DNA of 64,000 bases. Source: Mycteria americana. Lineage: Eukaryota > Chordata > Aves > Ciconiiformes > Ciconiidae. A program made the position numbers and the translations under genes. The notes beneath the pieces are model-generated. The model had not been told where the DNA came from. It saw only the letters and a list, made by a program, of their open reading frames with translations, and ran no database searches. Position 1 is the first letter of the stretch, and each line of letters starts with the position of its first letter. Below are positions 44,746-55,550 of the stretch, in pieces. The stretch lies in the NCBI RefSeq assembly GCF_035582795.1, contig NC_134365.1, positions 77,171,635-77,235,634 of the forward strand. Reading direction: 5' to 3'.

Positions 44746-45480
44746 TCAATCCTTGTTCGGTTGATTGGAGAAGGGTAACACATATCCCTTGGTCGGTTCT
44801 ATTCCAGATTCTAGTAAACACATGAATTGGTTCCCACACAAGCTTCTAAGGAATATGGTTTCCACTTCCCCCGTGTCTTCCTTTCCCAGAGGAGAGGAGG
44901 ACCACCATCCACGTGAGAAATCGTAGTTCCCACACAAGCTTCTAAGGAATATGGTTTCCACTTCCCCCATGTCCTCCTTTCCCGGGGGAGAGGAGGACCA
45001 CCGTCCACATGAAAAATCGTAAATACGTATTAGGACTATTATTACAATATTGGCAGTATCAACTAGCTCGCGTTCCTTAGACAGACCCCAGCGCCCACAC
45101 TCGCTCTCCAGATCCTCCCTCCGCGCCTCCGCTAGCGCCAGCCACAACTCGCGCTCCCTGACAAAAGCGTCACGCAACTGATTCTGCAACCTAGTCGCTG
45201 CGGTTTCCCATCGCACCTGTTTTTTCTGCTCAAGCTTCCAGCTCCGCTTGCAAGCTTTTAACCAAATCTTGTAACGATTCGCTCGCCTCTCGCTCAGCCC
45301 GTTTTACCGTGCACTCACACTTACCGTGCTCTCGCTCTCCCCCACCCCGTGCGCGCCGACCTGCCATCGCCAAGCAAATAGCGCCTCAAGTCGCCACAAT
45401 GTTTGAGACATTAACTCTTTCCGTCTCTCACAGCTTGCCAACAATTTACTGATGGCTTCACGTTCCAGGGAACTCATTTT
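44746..45480 (-). pseudogene. Gag-like coiled-coil reading frame of the ERV remnant (broken)
   Basis: It starts at ATG 45,478-45,480 and shows Leu/Glu-rich heptads (SLQDLVKSLQAELEA near 45,235-45,290) in alternating frames, broken by a stop and a frame change near 45,300. The 156-codon frame at 44,746-45,216 continues with further coiled coil, then a duplicated 32-residue block. Coiled-coil gag N-termini occur in several retrovirus groups; assignment is by position only. Confidence 0.35.
44831..45022. repeat. 96-bp direct tandem duplication
   Basis: Units 44,831-44,926 and 44,927-45,022 are nearly identical. The unit is exactly 32 codons, so the duplication preserved the minus-strand frame. 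Confidence 0.9.
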
Positions 45481-45540
45481 ATAATTTACTCAAGCCTGTC
45501 AACAGCTTACCCTAAACATCTCCTTAGCACGTGCCAAATT

Positions 45541-46225
45541 ATTGTCTACCAGTTAAGCAGGAAGGTAAGGACGTCCCAGCACTGCCACCCCATCTGTACG
45601 TCCTTCTCCAGAAAGCAAGGCTTTGTGTTGCAGCTAAACCAACCTAAGGAGAAATTTCCAGCAAAAGGGGGATTCCTCAGGTATCTGAGGCAGAAAATTC
45701 TGCCTACAAAATAAATATGAGGTTTTTTTGATGGTTTAGCTCCCACAGAACAGCTCGACTGAAGCACAAATCTTGGGAAAACTGAGGGAAGGTAGAGAGC
45801 ACTATTGCTCCCTCAACACTTCTCCCTTATGAGCAGTGGGGAGACAGCAATGTCCCCGTTTGATTTCTTTTAAAGATGCTCAGCAGCTGAACAGGAGAGA
45901 AATATCCCAGGCAGTAAATAGGTGCAGCAGATTGTAACAGATGCAACAACAGTGAAAGCACCAGGGAAACCACAGGCTCCTCCATGGCAGTGCAAACACC
46001 TCTAGGTATTTCTAGGTGTTGCTAGAGCAAAAGCTCCATTTCTTCCTATCATGAAGTCTTATCTGAAGCTACAAGATGGCTGATGGTGGTATACCACTGA
46101 ATTCCCGTCTAGTAATTTTGATTCGTGAAACAAAACAAGAGGAAATGAGCGCCACACCAATGCAAACATGCAGCTGCATTTGCTTAAAATTCACTCACAT
46201 TTTTACTTTAGAGGTGCTCTGTGAC
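45541..46225. other. Unassigned sequence between ERV remnant and CR1
   Basis: No recognised repeat or exon. A short minus-strand frame at 45,546-45,767 has no family resemblance. Confidence 0.4.
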
Positions 46226-47453
46226 AGAATCACAGAATCGTATAGGTTGGAAAAGACCTTTAAGATCATCGAGTCCAACCATAAACCTAACACTGCCAAG
46301 ACCACCACTACACCATGTCCCTAAGCACCTCATCCAAACATCTTTTAAATACCTCCAGGGATGGCGACTTAACCACTCCCCTGGGCAGCCTGTTCCAATG
46401 CTTGATAACCCTTTCGGTGAAGAAAAATTTCCTAATATCCAGTCTAAACCTCCCCTGGCGCAACTTGAGGCCATTTCCTCTTGTCCTATCACTTGTTACC
46501 TGGGAGAAGAGACCGACCCCCACCTCTCTACAACCTCCTTTCAGGTAGTTGAAGAGAGCGATAAGGTCTCCCCTCAGCCTCCTTTTCTCCAGGCTAAACA
46601 ACCCCAGTTCCCTCAGCTGCTCCTCATCAGACTTCTGCTCCAGACCCTTCACCAGCTTCGTTGCCCTTCTCTGGACACACTCCAGCACCTCAATGTCCCT
46701 CTTGTAGTGGGGGGCCCAAAACTGAACACAGTATTCGAGGTGCGGCCTCACCAGTGCCGAGTACAGGGGCACGATCACTTCCCTAGTCCTGCTGGCCACA
46801 CTGTTTCTGATACAAGCCAGGATGCCATTGGCTTTCTTGGCCACCTGGGCACACTGCTGGCTCATATTCAGGCGGCTGTCAACCAACACCCCCAGGTCCT
46901 TCTCTGCCGGGCAGCTTTCCAGCCACTCTTCCCCAAGCCTGTAGCGTTGCATGGGGTTGCTGTGGCCCAAGTGCAGGACCTTGCACTTGGCCTTGTTAAA
47001 CCTCATACAATTGACCTCGGCCCATTGATCCAGCCTGTTCAGGTCCCTCTGCAGAGCCTTCCTCCCCTCAAGCAGATCAACACTCCCACACAACTTGGTG
47101 TCATCTGCAAACTTACTGAGGGTGCACTCGATCCCTTCGTCCAGATCATTGATAAAGATATTAAACAGAACTGGCCCCAACACAGAGCCCTGGGGAACAC
47201 CGCTTGTGACCGGCCGCCAACCGGAGTAAACTCCATTCACCACCACACTTTGGGCCCGGCCGTCCAGCCAGTTCTTTACCCAGCGAAGAGTACACCCGTC
47301 CAAGCCATGAGCAGCCAGTTTCTCCAGGAGAATGCTGTGGGAAACCATGTCAAAGGCTTTACTGAAGTCTAGATAGACAACATCCACAGCCTTTCCCTCA
47401 GCCACTAGGTGGGTCACCTTGTCGTAGAAGGAGATCAGGTTGGTAGGATCAGG
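46226..47453 (-). mobile_element. CR1 LINE, 5'-truncated, with an open reverse-transcriptase frame
   Basis: The 3' end is at 46,226 (AGAATCACAGAAT) and the truncation near 47,453. The minus-strand frame 47,474 to 46,308 (388 codons) is uninterrupted and shows CR1 RT motifs: [20 protein letters not shown], and the catalytic FADD in [12 protein letters not shown], then the thumb/C-terminal part ending [14 protein letters not shown]. The endonuclease domain and promoter are missing, so it cannot move by itself. The intact frame and closeness to the 41.8-kb copy suggest a young insertion. Confidence 0.93.
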
Positions 47454-47506
47454 TTTTTTTTGACTAAAAACCAAAGCAAATATTAATAAGCTCTGACAAG
47501 GGAGTT

Positions 47507-47536
47507 TGTCCTGTCCTGTCCTGTCCTGTCCCTGTC
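47507..47536. repeat. (TGTCC)n microsatellite
   Basis: About five repeats of TGTCC, 50 bp past the CR1 truncation point. Confidence 0.9.
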
Positions 47537-50500
47537 AGAAAGAGGTGCTTTCAGACTTTGCTAGGACAATGCAGAGATTACTTACCAGCAAACAGGTTAC
47601 ACAACAGCAAGAGTCAAAAGCCAGGTCCTCCCTCACAGAAACCAGGCTGCACTTTTCCATGGGGCAGGGGACAGATCTGTTGAGTTCGTTTACTGTGGTG
47701 CACACACCAAGGAATAAACTTGTTATTTTAAAGTACCTTTAGTATAGTACTTTCTGTGCAGGATGGTGTGCCACACGCCAAGCATGAATCACAACATCCA
47801 TCCCACAAAGTGGCCTTCACATGCTGTCAGATACCTCCTTCTATTTCAGCCCCGATGATTAGTTAACCATGGCTTAAGCAATATGCTGTTGGCTCAGCAA
47901 GGCACAGAGCATGCCATTCAAGAGTTTCCACGTGGCAGACAGGGCTGGAATTCACTGAAGGTGATATAATAGAAGTTTAGAGCATTTCTACATGGGTCAG
48001 GTGAAGTGCTGGTTTTAAATGCTTTGTTAAATATGCTCCCTAATATTGAGTCCAGGATGTTTTCCCAGATTAACATTAGGAAAAATCCAAAATCTTTTTG
48101 CTGCTGCTTCATGGAGAAGGTCAAATCCATAATTCCATTCCTCTCTGCCAACAGGTTTTAGCCCTTGCTTTTGTTTTTCTTGGAAAGCTATGCCCAGTTT
48201 TTTGGGGGGTGCACCTATAGCTTTTCCTCTAAAAGCTGCTGGAAACATAAGTCACAAGAAAATACACAAAATCTTAAAATCTTAAACCAATATCAAAGGA
48301 GAATTGTCAAGGTAGACTTTTAAGTAACATTTGGTGCACCAAAATTAAATATATTAAGCTTGAATCTAGAGCTAAGGAAATTTAGAATAACCAGTGGGTG
48401 TAATTCCCATCAAATACATTTGGTGTTAAGGCACCCTTAAGTATAACAAAAAAAAAAAAAAAAAGCTGCTGGAAGTTTACATAAATCAGTTCCCAGTTAC
48501 TATGTTTCAGAGCAGCTACGGATACGCATTTCCTTCCTTTCAAGCACAATGGAAAATTAAAGCTTGCAAAGCTTTCATCAAGAACAAATTAGGAAAAAAC
48601 CAGATCTACAGACTACGTGAATTGTCAACGCAAAGTGTGCAGCGTCTTTCAGTCCAAAGACCATACACAACACTGCTCTGCACTGTCCTTTCCACTTTTA
48701 TCCCTTCGCTTTTTCAAGTTTAGCACATTTGCCAAGAACAGTAAATAGGAAGCGATACTGTAAATTGTTACTATGTGCTGTGGAGAGTAATGGTCAAGAG
48801 TGGTCTCTAGAAATATTTGGAATAAGGCAGCCTGCAGCAGAAAGCTGGACGAAAGACTCCTGTTTGGAGCTGTGCTTTTTGGTTCTGCCCCTGTGCTACA
48901 GGCTGTATGGAAGCAGATGCAGGTCAGTTTGGCTGAAGCCATTCACACAATCACAGCCTCAGGGGGAAACATGGTGGCCTTTCCAAAGGGTACACCAGGT
49001 ACCATAGTTAACACACTTAAAATGCCTTGACTTTTTACACAGCCTGAATCTAAGTTAAAGCTTCCCCCAATACTAATACTGTACATATGAAACACCAAGA
49101 GATAATGCGTTTGATTCTGTTCACTTCTGCACACTTCATGATAATATGCTATTTGCACTTAGCTCAACCAGTGCGTATCAGGATCATATGTAACCTCCCT
49201 GAATGTACTCCTTTTAAAATTCAATGCTATTCATGCTCCACACGGCAGTCACATAGAGAATTTAGCTACCCGATCAAGAGCAGAGATTTCTAATACTGAA
49301 ATCGTGACTGCAAGCTCAAATGAATACAGGGCTGAACTGCTCAGACAAATACAGGGCTGAAGGGGAAGCGTCATTTCTGACTTGCAGCTTTCCCAAAGCC
49401 TTCCAGGGAGCTCTGCAGGTGTGAGGAGCACCCCTGCAGCAAGGCCACCAAGGTGTGGAGCAGGAGGACCCTCTGGTGGATACCTGCTCCTCACCCCCAC
49501 ACACCTGGCCCGCTCGGGGACACCTCAGGTTACCCAAAAAGCCCCAGGAAGATTAATTTTCTTCTTACCTTTATGAAAAGCTGTTGCTAGTCTTTAGACT
49601 ATTTATTGAAATATAAGACTCCGCGTGTCCTTGCAAGGATCTCAAATGATCTTGAATATTTCTTAGTGAAGCTTCGTAAGCACGAGTAAAACACTACAGC
49701 CTGGTGTCTTCCTGAGATTTCTATGCCTGTTTCATGAATAAAGTGATAAGATTTACTTGCACCTGACAGACACAACAGCAGAGGATACTGCAAAGCCCCC
49801 AGCACTAGGTATTGTACAGCTGGCCAGCACTCCCAGCTGCAAAGTACAGCACCCCAGTGACGTGGGAGCTGTAACCTGCCTCCCAACTCAAAAAGTCCTG
49901 CGGTAATTCAAACACACCCCTCATTTTCTTTTTTTGAACCTCCGTCCCTCCTTCACGGTGGGCCGTAGCACCTTCACTTCCTCATCGCAGGTGCATCCTT
50001 CCCCACGTTGCTCTGCTCCACACCTTCCTCCCCACTCTGCCATAGCCCTTGAGCCCAGCACAGGAGACACTGGGGAGCACCAGCTACGTAGGACGGCTTC
50101 AGGAATCAGAGACGGCAACAGCGAGCATCACCAAGCCAGCAACGCTGAGCTGCGAGGCAGGACGGAAGATGGAATTGCTCAACAGAGGAGAAAGCACTGT
50201 ACGAGGCAGCCGGGTTGCAGGCAGGGAACCGGGAAGGAGCTGAGAAACGTGGAGAGGGCTTTTAAGCTGCGGCTCTTGCCCCTGACATTGCAGCCATGCC
50301 TATATCTGGCCCTGTGCCCCACCGATCCCGACCCTGCCCTACAGACTGACCCCAGAGCTGCCTCGCCCCCGTGGCTGGGCCTCATGTGGGGCTCCTGGCT
50401 GAGCCCGCTGCACCCCAGGGCTGCCCCACTCGGCTCACGGGGGCTGGCACGGGTCAGGGAGGGCCTGCCTGCCCCCCTCATTCCCCAGCACCCGCCGTGG

Positions 50501-53479
50501 CTCCCCAGTGTACTGCTGGGGTAACACCATATAGCATCAGGGTGCTGGGCTCCACTGTGCCAAACCAAGGTCCCTAGGGGATGGAGGGATGAAGGGTTTC
50601 CCACCACCCTGGTGGGAGCACCAAGCAATGCAACAAGTGCGGCAGAGCAAGGAAAGATGCCAGGGTCACTGCCAGGCACAAGGGGGAGCAGGAGGATTTA
50701 TAGGCAGACCTGGGTAGAGAAAAGCTGTCCAAATCAGGAACCCAGCTATAGTGCATAGTCAGAATGGTATCTCCTTCCCCCCAAAACAGTACACAAGCAT
50801 CTTATTCAGCACCCTGTCAATAACTTTGTTTTATAGCTTAGCATTTGGGTCTTCTTTGGAGCAGTTTTTGTACCTCACAGCTTTTAGCTTTCAAGAAATA
50901 GACCACATAAACCCCTCATCAATATTTAAAATAAAAGAGAAGACAGAACTTGGCTGCAGAAAGCTGCTGGAAAGGACAAACAGACAAAAGGGACAGATGC
51001 TAGCAGTACATCAGCTAGAAAACTGATACAGCTCTTTGCCACCAACAGCTTTTAAACAGTTTCCTATTCCTCCATGTTTGTAGAAAGCCATGCACACTCA
51101 TTGTATAGGAAGGCTGGACACTGTGTATAAAATTTAAGTCTAAACACTATTTTAACCCTCATGGCTCAAGCAAATACTAGCACATGGCTAGAAAAGAACC
51201 AGCTCTTTGGAGGGACATGCGCATAGGAGGAGACTGAGAGAATACGGAAGTCAGAACGACGCCTGGTCGGGAAGTGAGCAAACGCTGTTAATCACCAGTA
51301 TTACTGCTGCCCACAAACTTATGCAAGGGCTTCACAGCAGATCTTGCAAAACAGAGAGAAGGCACTGAACTTGCTGTCCTCTTCTACAGGGAGGTCAGAC
51401 GTATGTGACCGGGCATCCAGCAGCATTAACAAGCGAAGAGATAGTGTAACAGAGCATACTAATGATTAAATACTTCAAGCCAACGTGTAGTGATTTTTCC
51501 TCATCCTAATCTGGGTGACACTTTCTTTCTCTGTTTTTAAAATCCAGAGACATGCTGGAAAGGAAAGATGGTCCAACAGCAGACCACTACACATGGATTC
51601 AGGGGATTACTATTTATTTTGCTGCTCTGGAACAGGTTTCTTATGGGCCAAGAAATAGGTCACTTAAAACTAAAGCATAAAATCTCACCTCAGCCTTGAA
51701 ATCATAGTGAAGTAGATGTCTAAATTTCTTCAAGGATCTCAGGGGGTTATTTTTCTGTCTCTAACACAACTTCCTCCTGTGAACATGGAAGAAGTACTTT
51801 CCTCCCTGGACAGAGCCACTACAAGGCTGAACGTATTCAAGATCGGGAGATATTAACCCATGTATCTTGCACAGATGGGAGGTTTTGTGCAATTATACAA
51901 AACATAGTGTGAGCATTTTCCTTTTTAATTGAAAAACCTAAATACTAACATGACTGTACTTAATCCTTTGCTCACAGAGGAGCAGTTGGTTCACAATGCC
52001 ACAATCTGAAGTTCCACCTGACCTCATTTAAACTGTTGGGAAGAGTTCCCAGCCCTGGTTTAAGCCCCGGAAAAAGCCAGTAGAGACAAGCCAAGAGGAG
52101 AGTTACAAGCAAAGAAGTAGGTCGGTAACATATCACCTGTTTCCCGGTGAAAGCACTACCCAAAATAAGTTTTGTGAATCTGTTCTGGAATCTGAATGAC
52201 CCAGCAATGTACGTGGTTTTAAGTGTTGGTTTGGGCAGGAGTGCCTGTGGAAAAAAAAAAACAAACAACCCCAGATGAGAGCAGAGGAAGGGATCTCAAA
52301 GCCAGAAGACACAGTCCAAGCTTTTAACAAGCATAGGAAGCACAACCCTTAGGGAATTAAGTGATAGTACAGCTACGCTGATTTACTAAGGGGCTGCCAG
52401 TAAGGACAAGAGGGGTGTCCCCAATCTCTCCTGCCATCACATACTGGAACTTGGTCCAAACCACAACAGCACTGATGGCAAGACATATCCAACTCTATAC
52501 ACGGCTCATCTGGTCTCCCCTCCATATATGGAACAGGTGCATCTGTACGGTTTTATATGGTAACTGCGTGTGGCAGACAGCAGCTTGTCTCTATATTCAT
52601 GACCAAACAAATACAACAAAGCAAGATGGGAGAAGAATTACTCATAAGTACCTCGTGCCCAAGTATCTGCTGATGACACGACAAAACCAAGGCAATGGCT
52701 AATTGTTGCTAAAGCAAGTGGCCCCACTCCCTTCATCCAACATCACACCCTCCACCCCTCACGGATGGCTGCCATTTTTGTGTTGTCAAATGAGGGGCAT
52801 GCAAGCAAGACAAAGGCCTTCACTTATGACTTCCTAATCAGTGCTTCCTGCTACAGAGCCTGTGCCTCGAGACGCTGCTGGAATTGCTACGAGAACCAAA
52901 AAAGGGGAATGTGCGTTCTGTAAGATTTGCTCCTCCGACTTGCACGTCAACAAAACCTATGAATAATAATGCAAAACCATGGGAGCTCAGCAGAAGCTAG
53001 AGAGGGTTTCTTCAGGGTTAAGAAACATCCAGTCTATTCTGAGCAACCTCTCATGCATTAGGAAACAACATGTTAGTTTAACCGGGATAGTTCATTCTTA
53101 GCCAAAGCTTCTCAACTCGCCTTCTTTCAGCAGCATTACTAGTTTGAGGTTACTACAGTTACAAGAGTTGTGTATTTCCCTACGCCTCTTTCGTAGGGGC
53201 TTTCTTCCCGCTCTCGCCACAGCAAGCATTTCTACAGCTCTATTGCGAGTCTCCATCTTTCTTCCTCAAACCTTATCTGTGCTCAGACTCCGACGTTTTT
53301 CAGGGCACGTCTGCCTGGGAACGTGACGGCCAACTGCCCCCTCCCCTGTCACCAGCCTGCTGTCTTTCCACCCTCTCACCCAAGCCAGCCCGTCACCGCT
53401 GGCAGAGAGGAGCTGCACGTTTCTCCATCCCATCCGACCTTCATCCTCCCACCGTGCTGCTGCCATTCACCCCGACCCA
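47537..53479. other. Presumed 5' intron of A4GALT
   Basis: Six kilobases of mostly unique sequence with an A17 run at 48,448-48,464. A moderately GC-rich patch at 49.9-50.6 kb holds open frames on both strands (for example 49,934-50,524) with no family resemblance. No exon was identified. Confidence 0.45.
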
Positions 53480-53954
53480 CAGCTTCAGCATTCGACTCGT
53501 CCTTCCAAGCGGGATGGAGCCCTTCCAGCCTGCGGCACAGGCGGGCACCGTACGGGCAGCTCCCATCTCCGCGGCTGCTACCCGCACCCGCGCCTTCGCC
53601 AGCTCCCTCCGACAGCGATGCCCGCACAGCAGAAGCCCTCGCAAAGCTGCGTGGGGATCCGAGGCAAGCTCTCCTTCACAAACCTCAGCCGAAAAGCCTT
53701 GCCACCGCCGGGGGGGGGACACCCTCCACCCCCCACCCCCGCCCCGCCTGCCTGGACCGTAGGAACTGCTCTCCGCAGAGCTCCGAGCGGCCACGGCAGC
53801 CGCACGGAGCCAGCTCTGAGCTGCCCGGGGGTGCCGGCTGAGGGCAGCCCGGCAGCCGTGCGGGGCCGCCTCCCCCCGGCCCGGCAGCCCCCCCCGGCCG
53901 CTGGGGCCGACGAGGCGAGCGGAGCCGCCGCCGTCCCGCGGGCAGGTCGGCTCC

Positions 53955-53969
53955 AGGCCCCAGGTAAGG
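53955..53969 (+). other. Strong plus-strand splice donor in the CpG island
   Basis: CCCCAG|GTAAGGG, with the cut after 53,963. It could end the first exon of a rightward, antisense or noncoding transcript. No downstream partner exon was found. Confidence 0.35.
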
Positions 53970-54130
53970 GCTGCCCGGAGGGCGGCTGGTGGCCGGCACC
54001 GCGGTGGACGGGGACGCGCTGTGCTCACGGAAAAGTTCCCCGTGGAAAAATACACCTTTCCCCGAGCGGGGAGGGAGGACGAAGCCACCCAGCCCCGGCT
54101 GACGGGCAACCCGAGACCCGCGAACCCCTC

Positions 54131-54141
54131 GCTCACCTCCG
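54131..54141 (-). other. A4GALT: Minus-strand splice donor, candidate end of A4GALT 5' exon
   Basis: On the minus strand CCGGAG|GTGAGCG, with the cut after 54,137. An exon from a start in 54.2-54.45 kb to this donor could splice to the acceptor at 30,237 or 21,231. It is a consensus match only. Confidence 0.35.
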
Positions 54142-55099
54142 GGCCCACCGCTCTGCTCCCGCCGAGAAGCGCGGATCCCTCCCGCCGCCCCGGGCATCAC
54201 CGACGGCGCCCGCCCTCCCCCGCCGGTCCCGCCTCCGGACGGGCCCCGGCCGCCCCCTCCGGGGGGGCCTCCCCGGCGGGTCGGGTCGGGTGGAGCTGGC
54301 GGAGGAAGGATCCCGTTACGCGCTGGAGCCGCCGCCGCCCGAGCCGCCCCCGCGCCCCGGAGCGGGCGGCATCGCCCCCTCGACGGCACCCAGAAGCGGC
54401 TCCTCCCTGGGCGAGGCCACTGCTGCCTCTGGGGTGGCGGACTGGGGTTTTTTCAATTCATAGGACACCGTTTTAAATTGCGGTAAGGCTTTTTTTGCCC
54501 TCCTTGTCTCCTCCCCACCTCCAGGAATTTCTCCTCTACCCCACGGCCGGTCGGGAGCTTGTAGCCGATCCAGGCTTTTCGTCGCAATTTTACCTGTTGC
54601 CAGGCTGTGATACATCAAGGGGAGCGCAGGTCGCGATGCGTGTCGGGGGGCGGCAGCCGGGCGATTAAACCGACCCTCGTGTGAGGCTCGGCGGCCCGAA
54701 GGGCTGGTAAACCGCGGACAGAAGGAGGAGCAGGAGCGGGTGGGAGCTTCCTACATCGTTTGGTGACAAGGGAGATGACAACAAAGCTAACAAGAGTCAA
54801 CAAAGATGTGAATCTGAAGACTTCAGTTAAAAAAAAAAAAAAGGCAGCTCGCGGATGAGCCGCTTACATGTTGCAAAATAAGTTTGTATCTACCCTCAGG
54901 CAGGAGGAATTTTGCCTAAATTATTCCTGGCAAATGATTGCTTAACAAGTTCTTAATGAGCGTGAATAAAGAAGGAAAATTCGGGCTTTCATTGAGAAAA
55001 GCACCTTTGGCTGCAGGGCTTTTACGGGGTGGAGTAATTTGCTGGGAAGATCAGCAGAGATTTTGGGAAGCGCGTTAGACGCTAATCAGGAGAGGGTTA

Positions 55100-55190
55100 G
55101 GTGGAGGTAATCCTGCCTGCAGCAGGGGTTGGACACGAGCTCTTTTGAGGTGCCTTGCAGCCCTGCCTTTTACGATTCCCATGATACAGC
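55100..55190 (+). mobile_element. CR1 3'-end remnant (old)
   Basis: GCAGCAGGGGTTGGACACGAGCTC...GAGGTGCCTTGCAGCCCTGCC follows the CR1 3'UTR pattern with many changes. Confidence 0.45.
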
Positions 55191-55474
55191 ATGTTACTTA
55201 TGTGTTATGAAACAGTCTACCCATGAGGAACATTTCCACAAAATAAATTTTGACATTTCCTTTAAACAAAAAACACATTTTCCCCACAATTAAGTAATCT
55301 GAAACTGCTCCCCCACACCCCCCAAAATAATGTTAAACTATTTCTTTTATAAGAATGGGCCTTAATCAAATTTGAAATTAAAATGTATTTCGAGATATTT
55401 TCATCTGCCCTGCTGAGCAGAATTTAGGTTAATGAGACGGAGTCACCACCAAAGGTGTCAACACTCACCCTTCT

Positions 55475-55550
55475 TGGAGCGAGGGATCGGGCCAGATGAC
55501 CTCCTGAGAGATGCCTTCCCACCCCAGTTTTTCTGCGTTTCTGAGCTGCA
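55475..55550 (+). mobile_element. CR1 3'-end remnant (old)
   Basis: GGGCCAGATGACCTCCTGAGAGATGCCTTCCCACCCC matches the CR1 3' tail pattern; no reading frame remains. Confidence 0.45.

Larger units (their letters stand above)
43082..45483 (-). mobile_element. Deleted minus-strand ERV remnant (LTR, env end, gag start)
   Basis: On the minus strand, from high to low coordinates: a coiled-coil-rich frame beginning with ATG at 45,478 (gag-like), a 96-bp duplicated block, an unrelated CR1 tail, then a frame that looks like the end of a retroviral transmembrane env protein, then LTR-like sequence. Protease and polymerase are absent, so the internal part has been lost. A shared 26-bp block, at 43,592-43,617 and 45,327-45,352, supports one element. 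Family assignment is inferred from layout. Confidence 0.4.
53480..54480. promoter_or_regulatory. A4GALT: CpG island, candidate A4GALT promoter
   Basis: About 1 kb of very GC- and CpG-rich DNA, the only such island to the right of the A4GALT coding exons and at a distance (about 24 kb) fitting the long 5' intron of mammalian A4GALT. Long open frames on both strands (53,618-54,463 plus; 53,441-54,148 minus) are compositional. Assignment to A4GALT is by position. Confidence 0.55.

Noticed and set aside
46221-47372. 383-codon plus-strand ORF
   Set aside because: It is the antisense shadow of the CR1 reverse-transcriptase frame on the minus strand.
53441-54476. ORFs of 281, 235, 234 and 172 codons in the right CpG island
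   Set aside because: GC-driven, overlapping on both strands, with no domain; splice donors cut through them.
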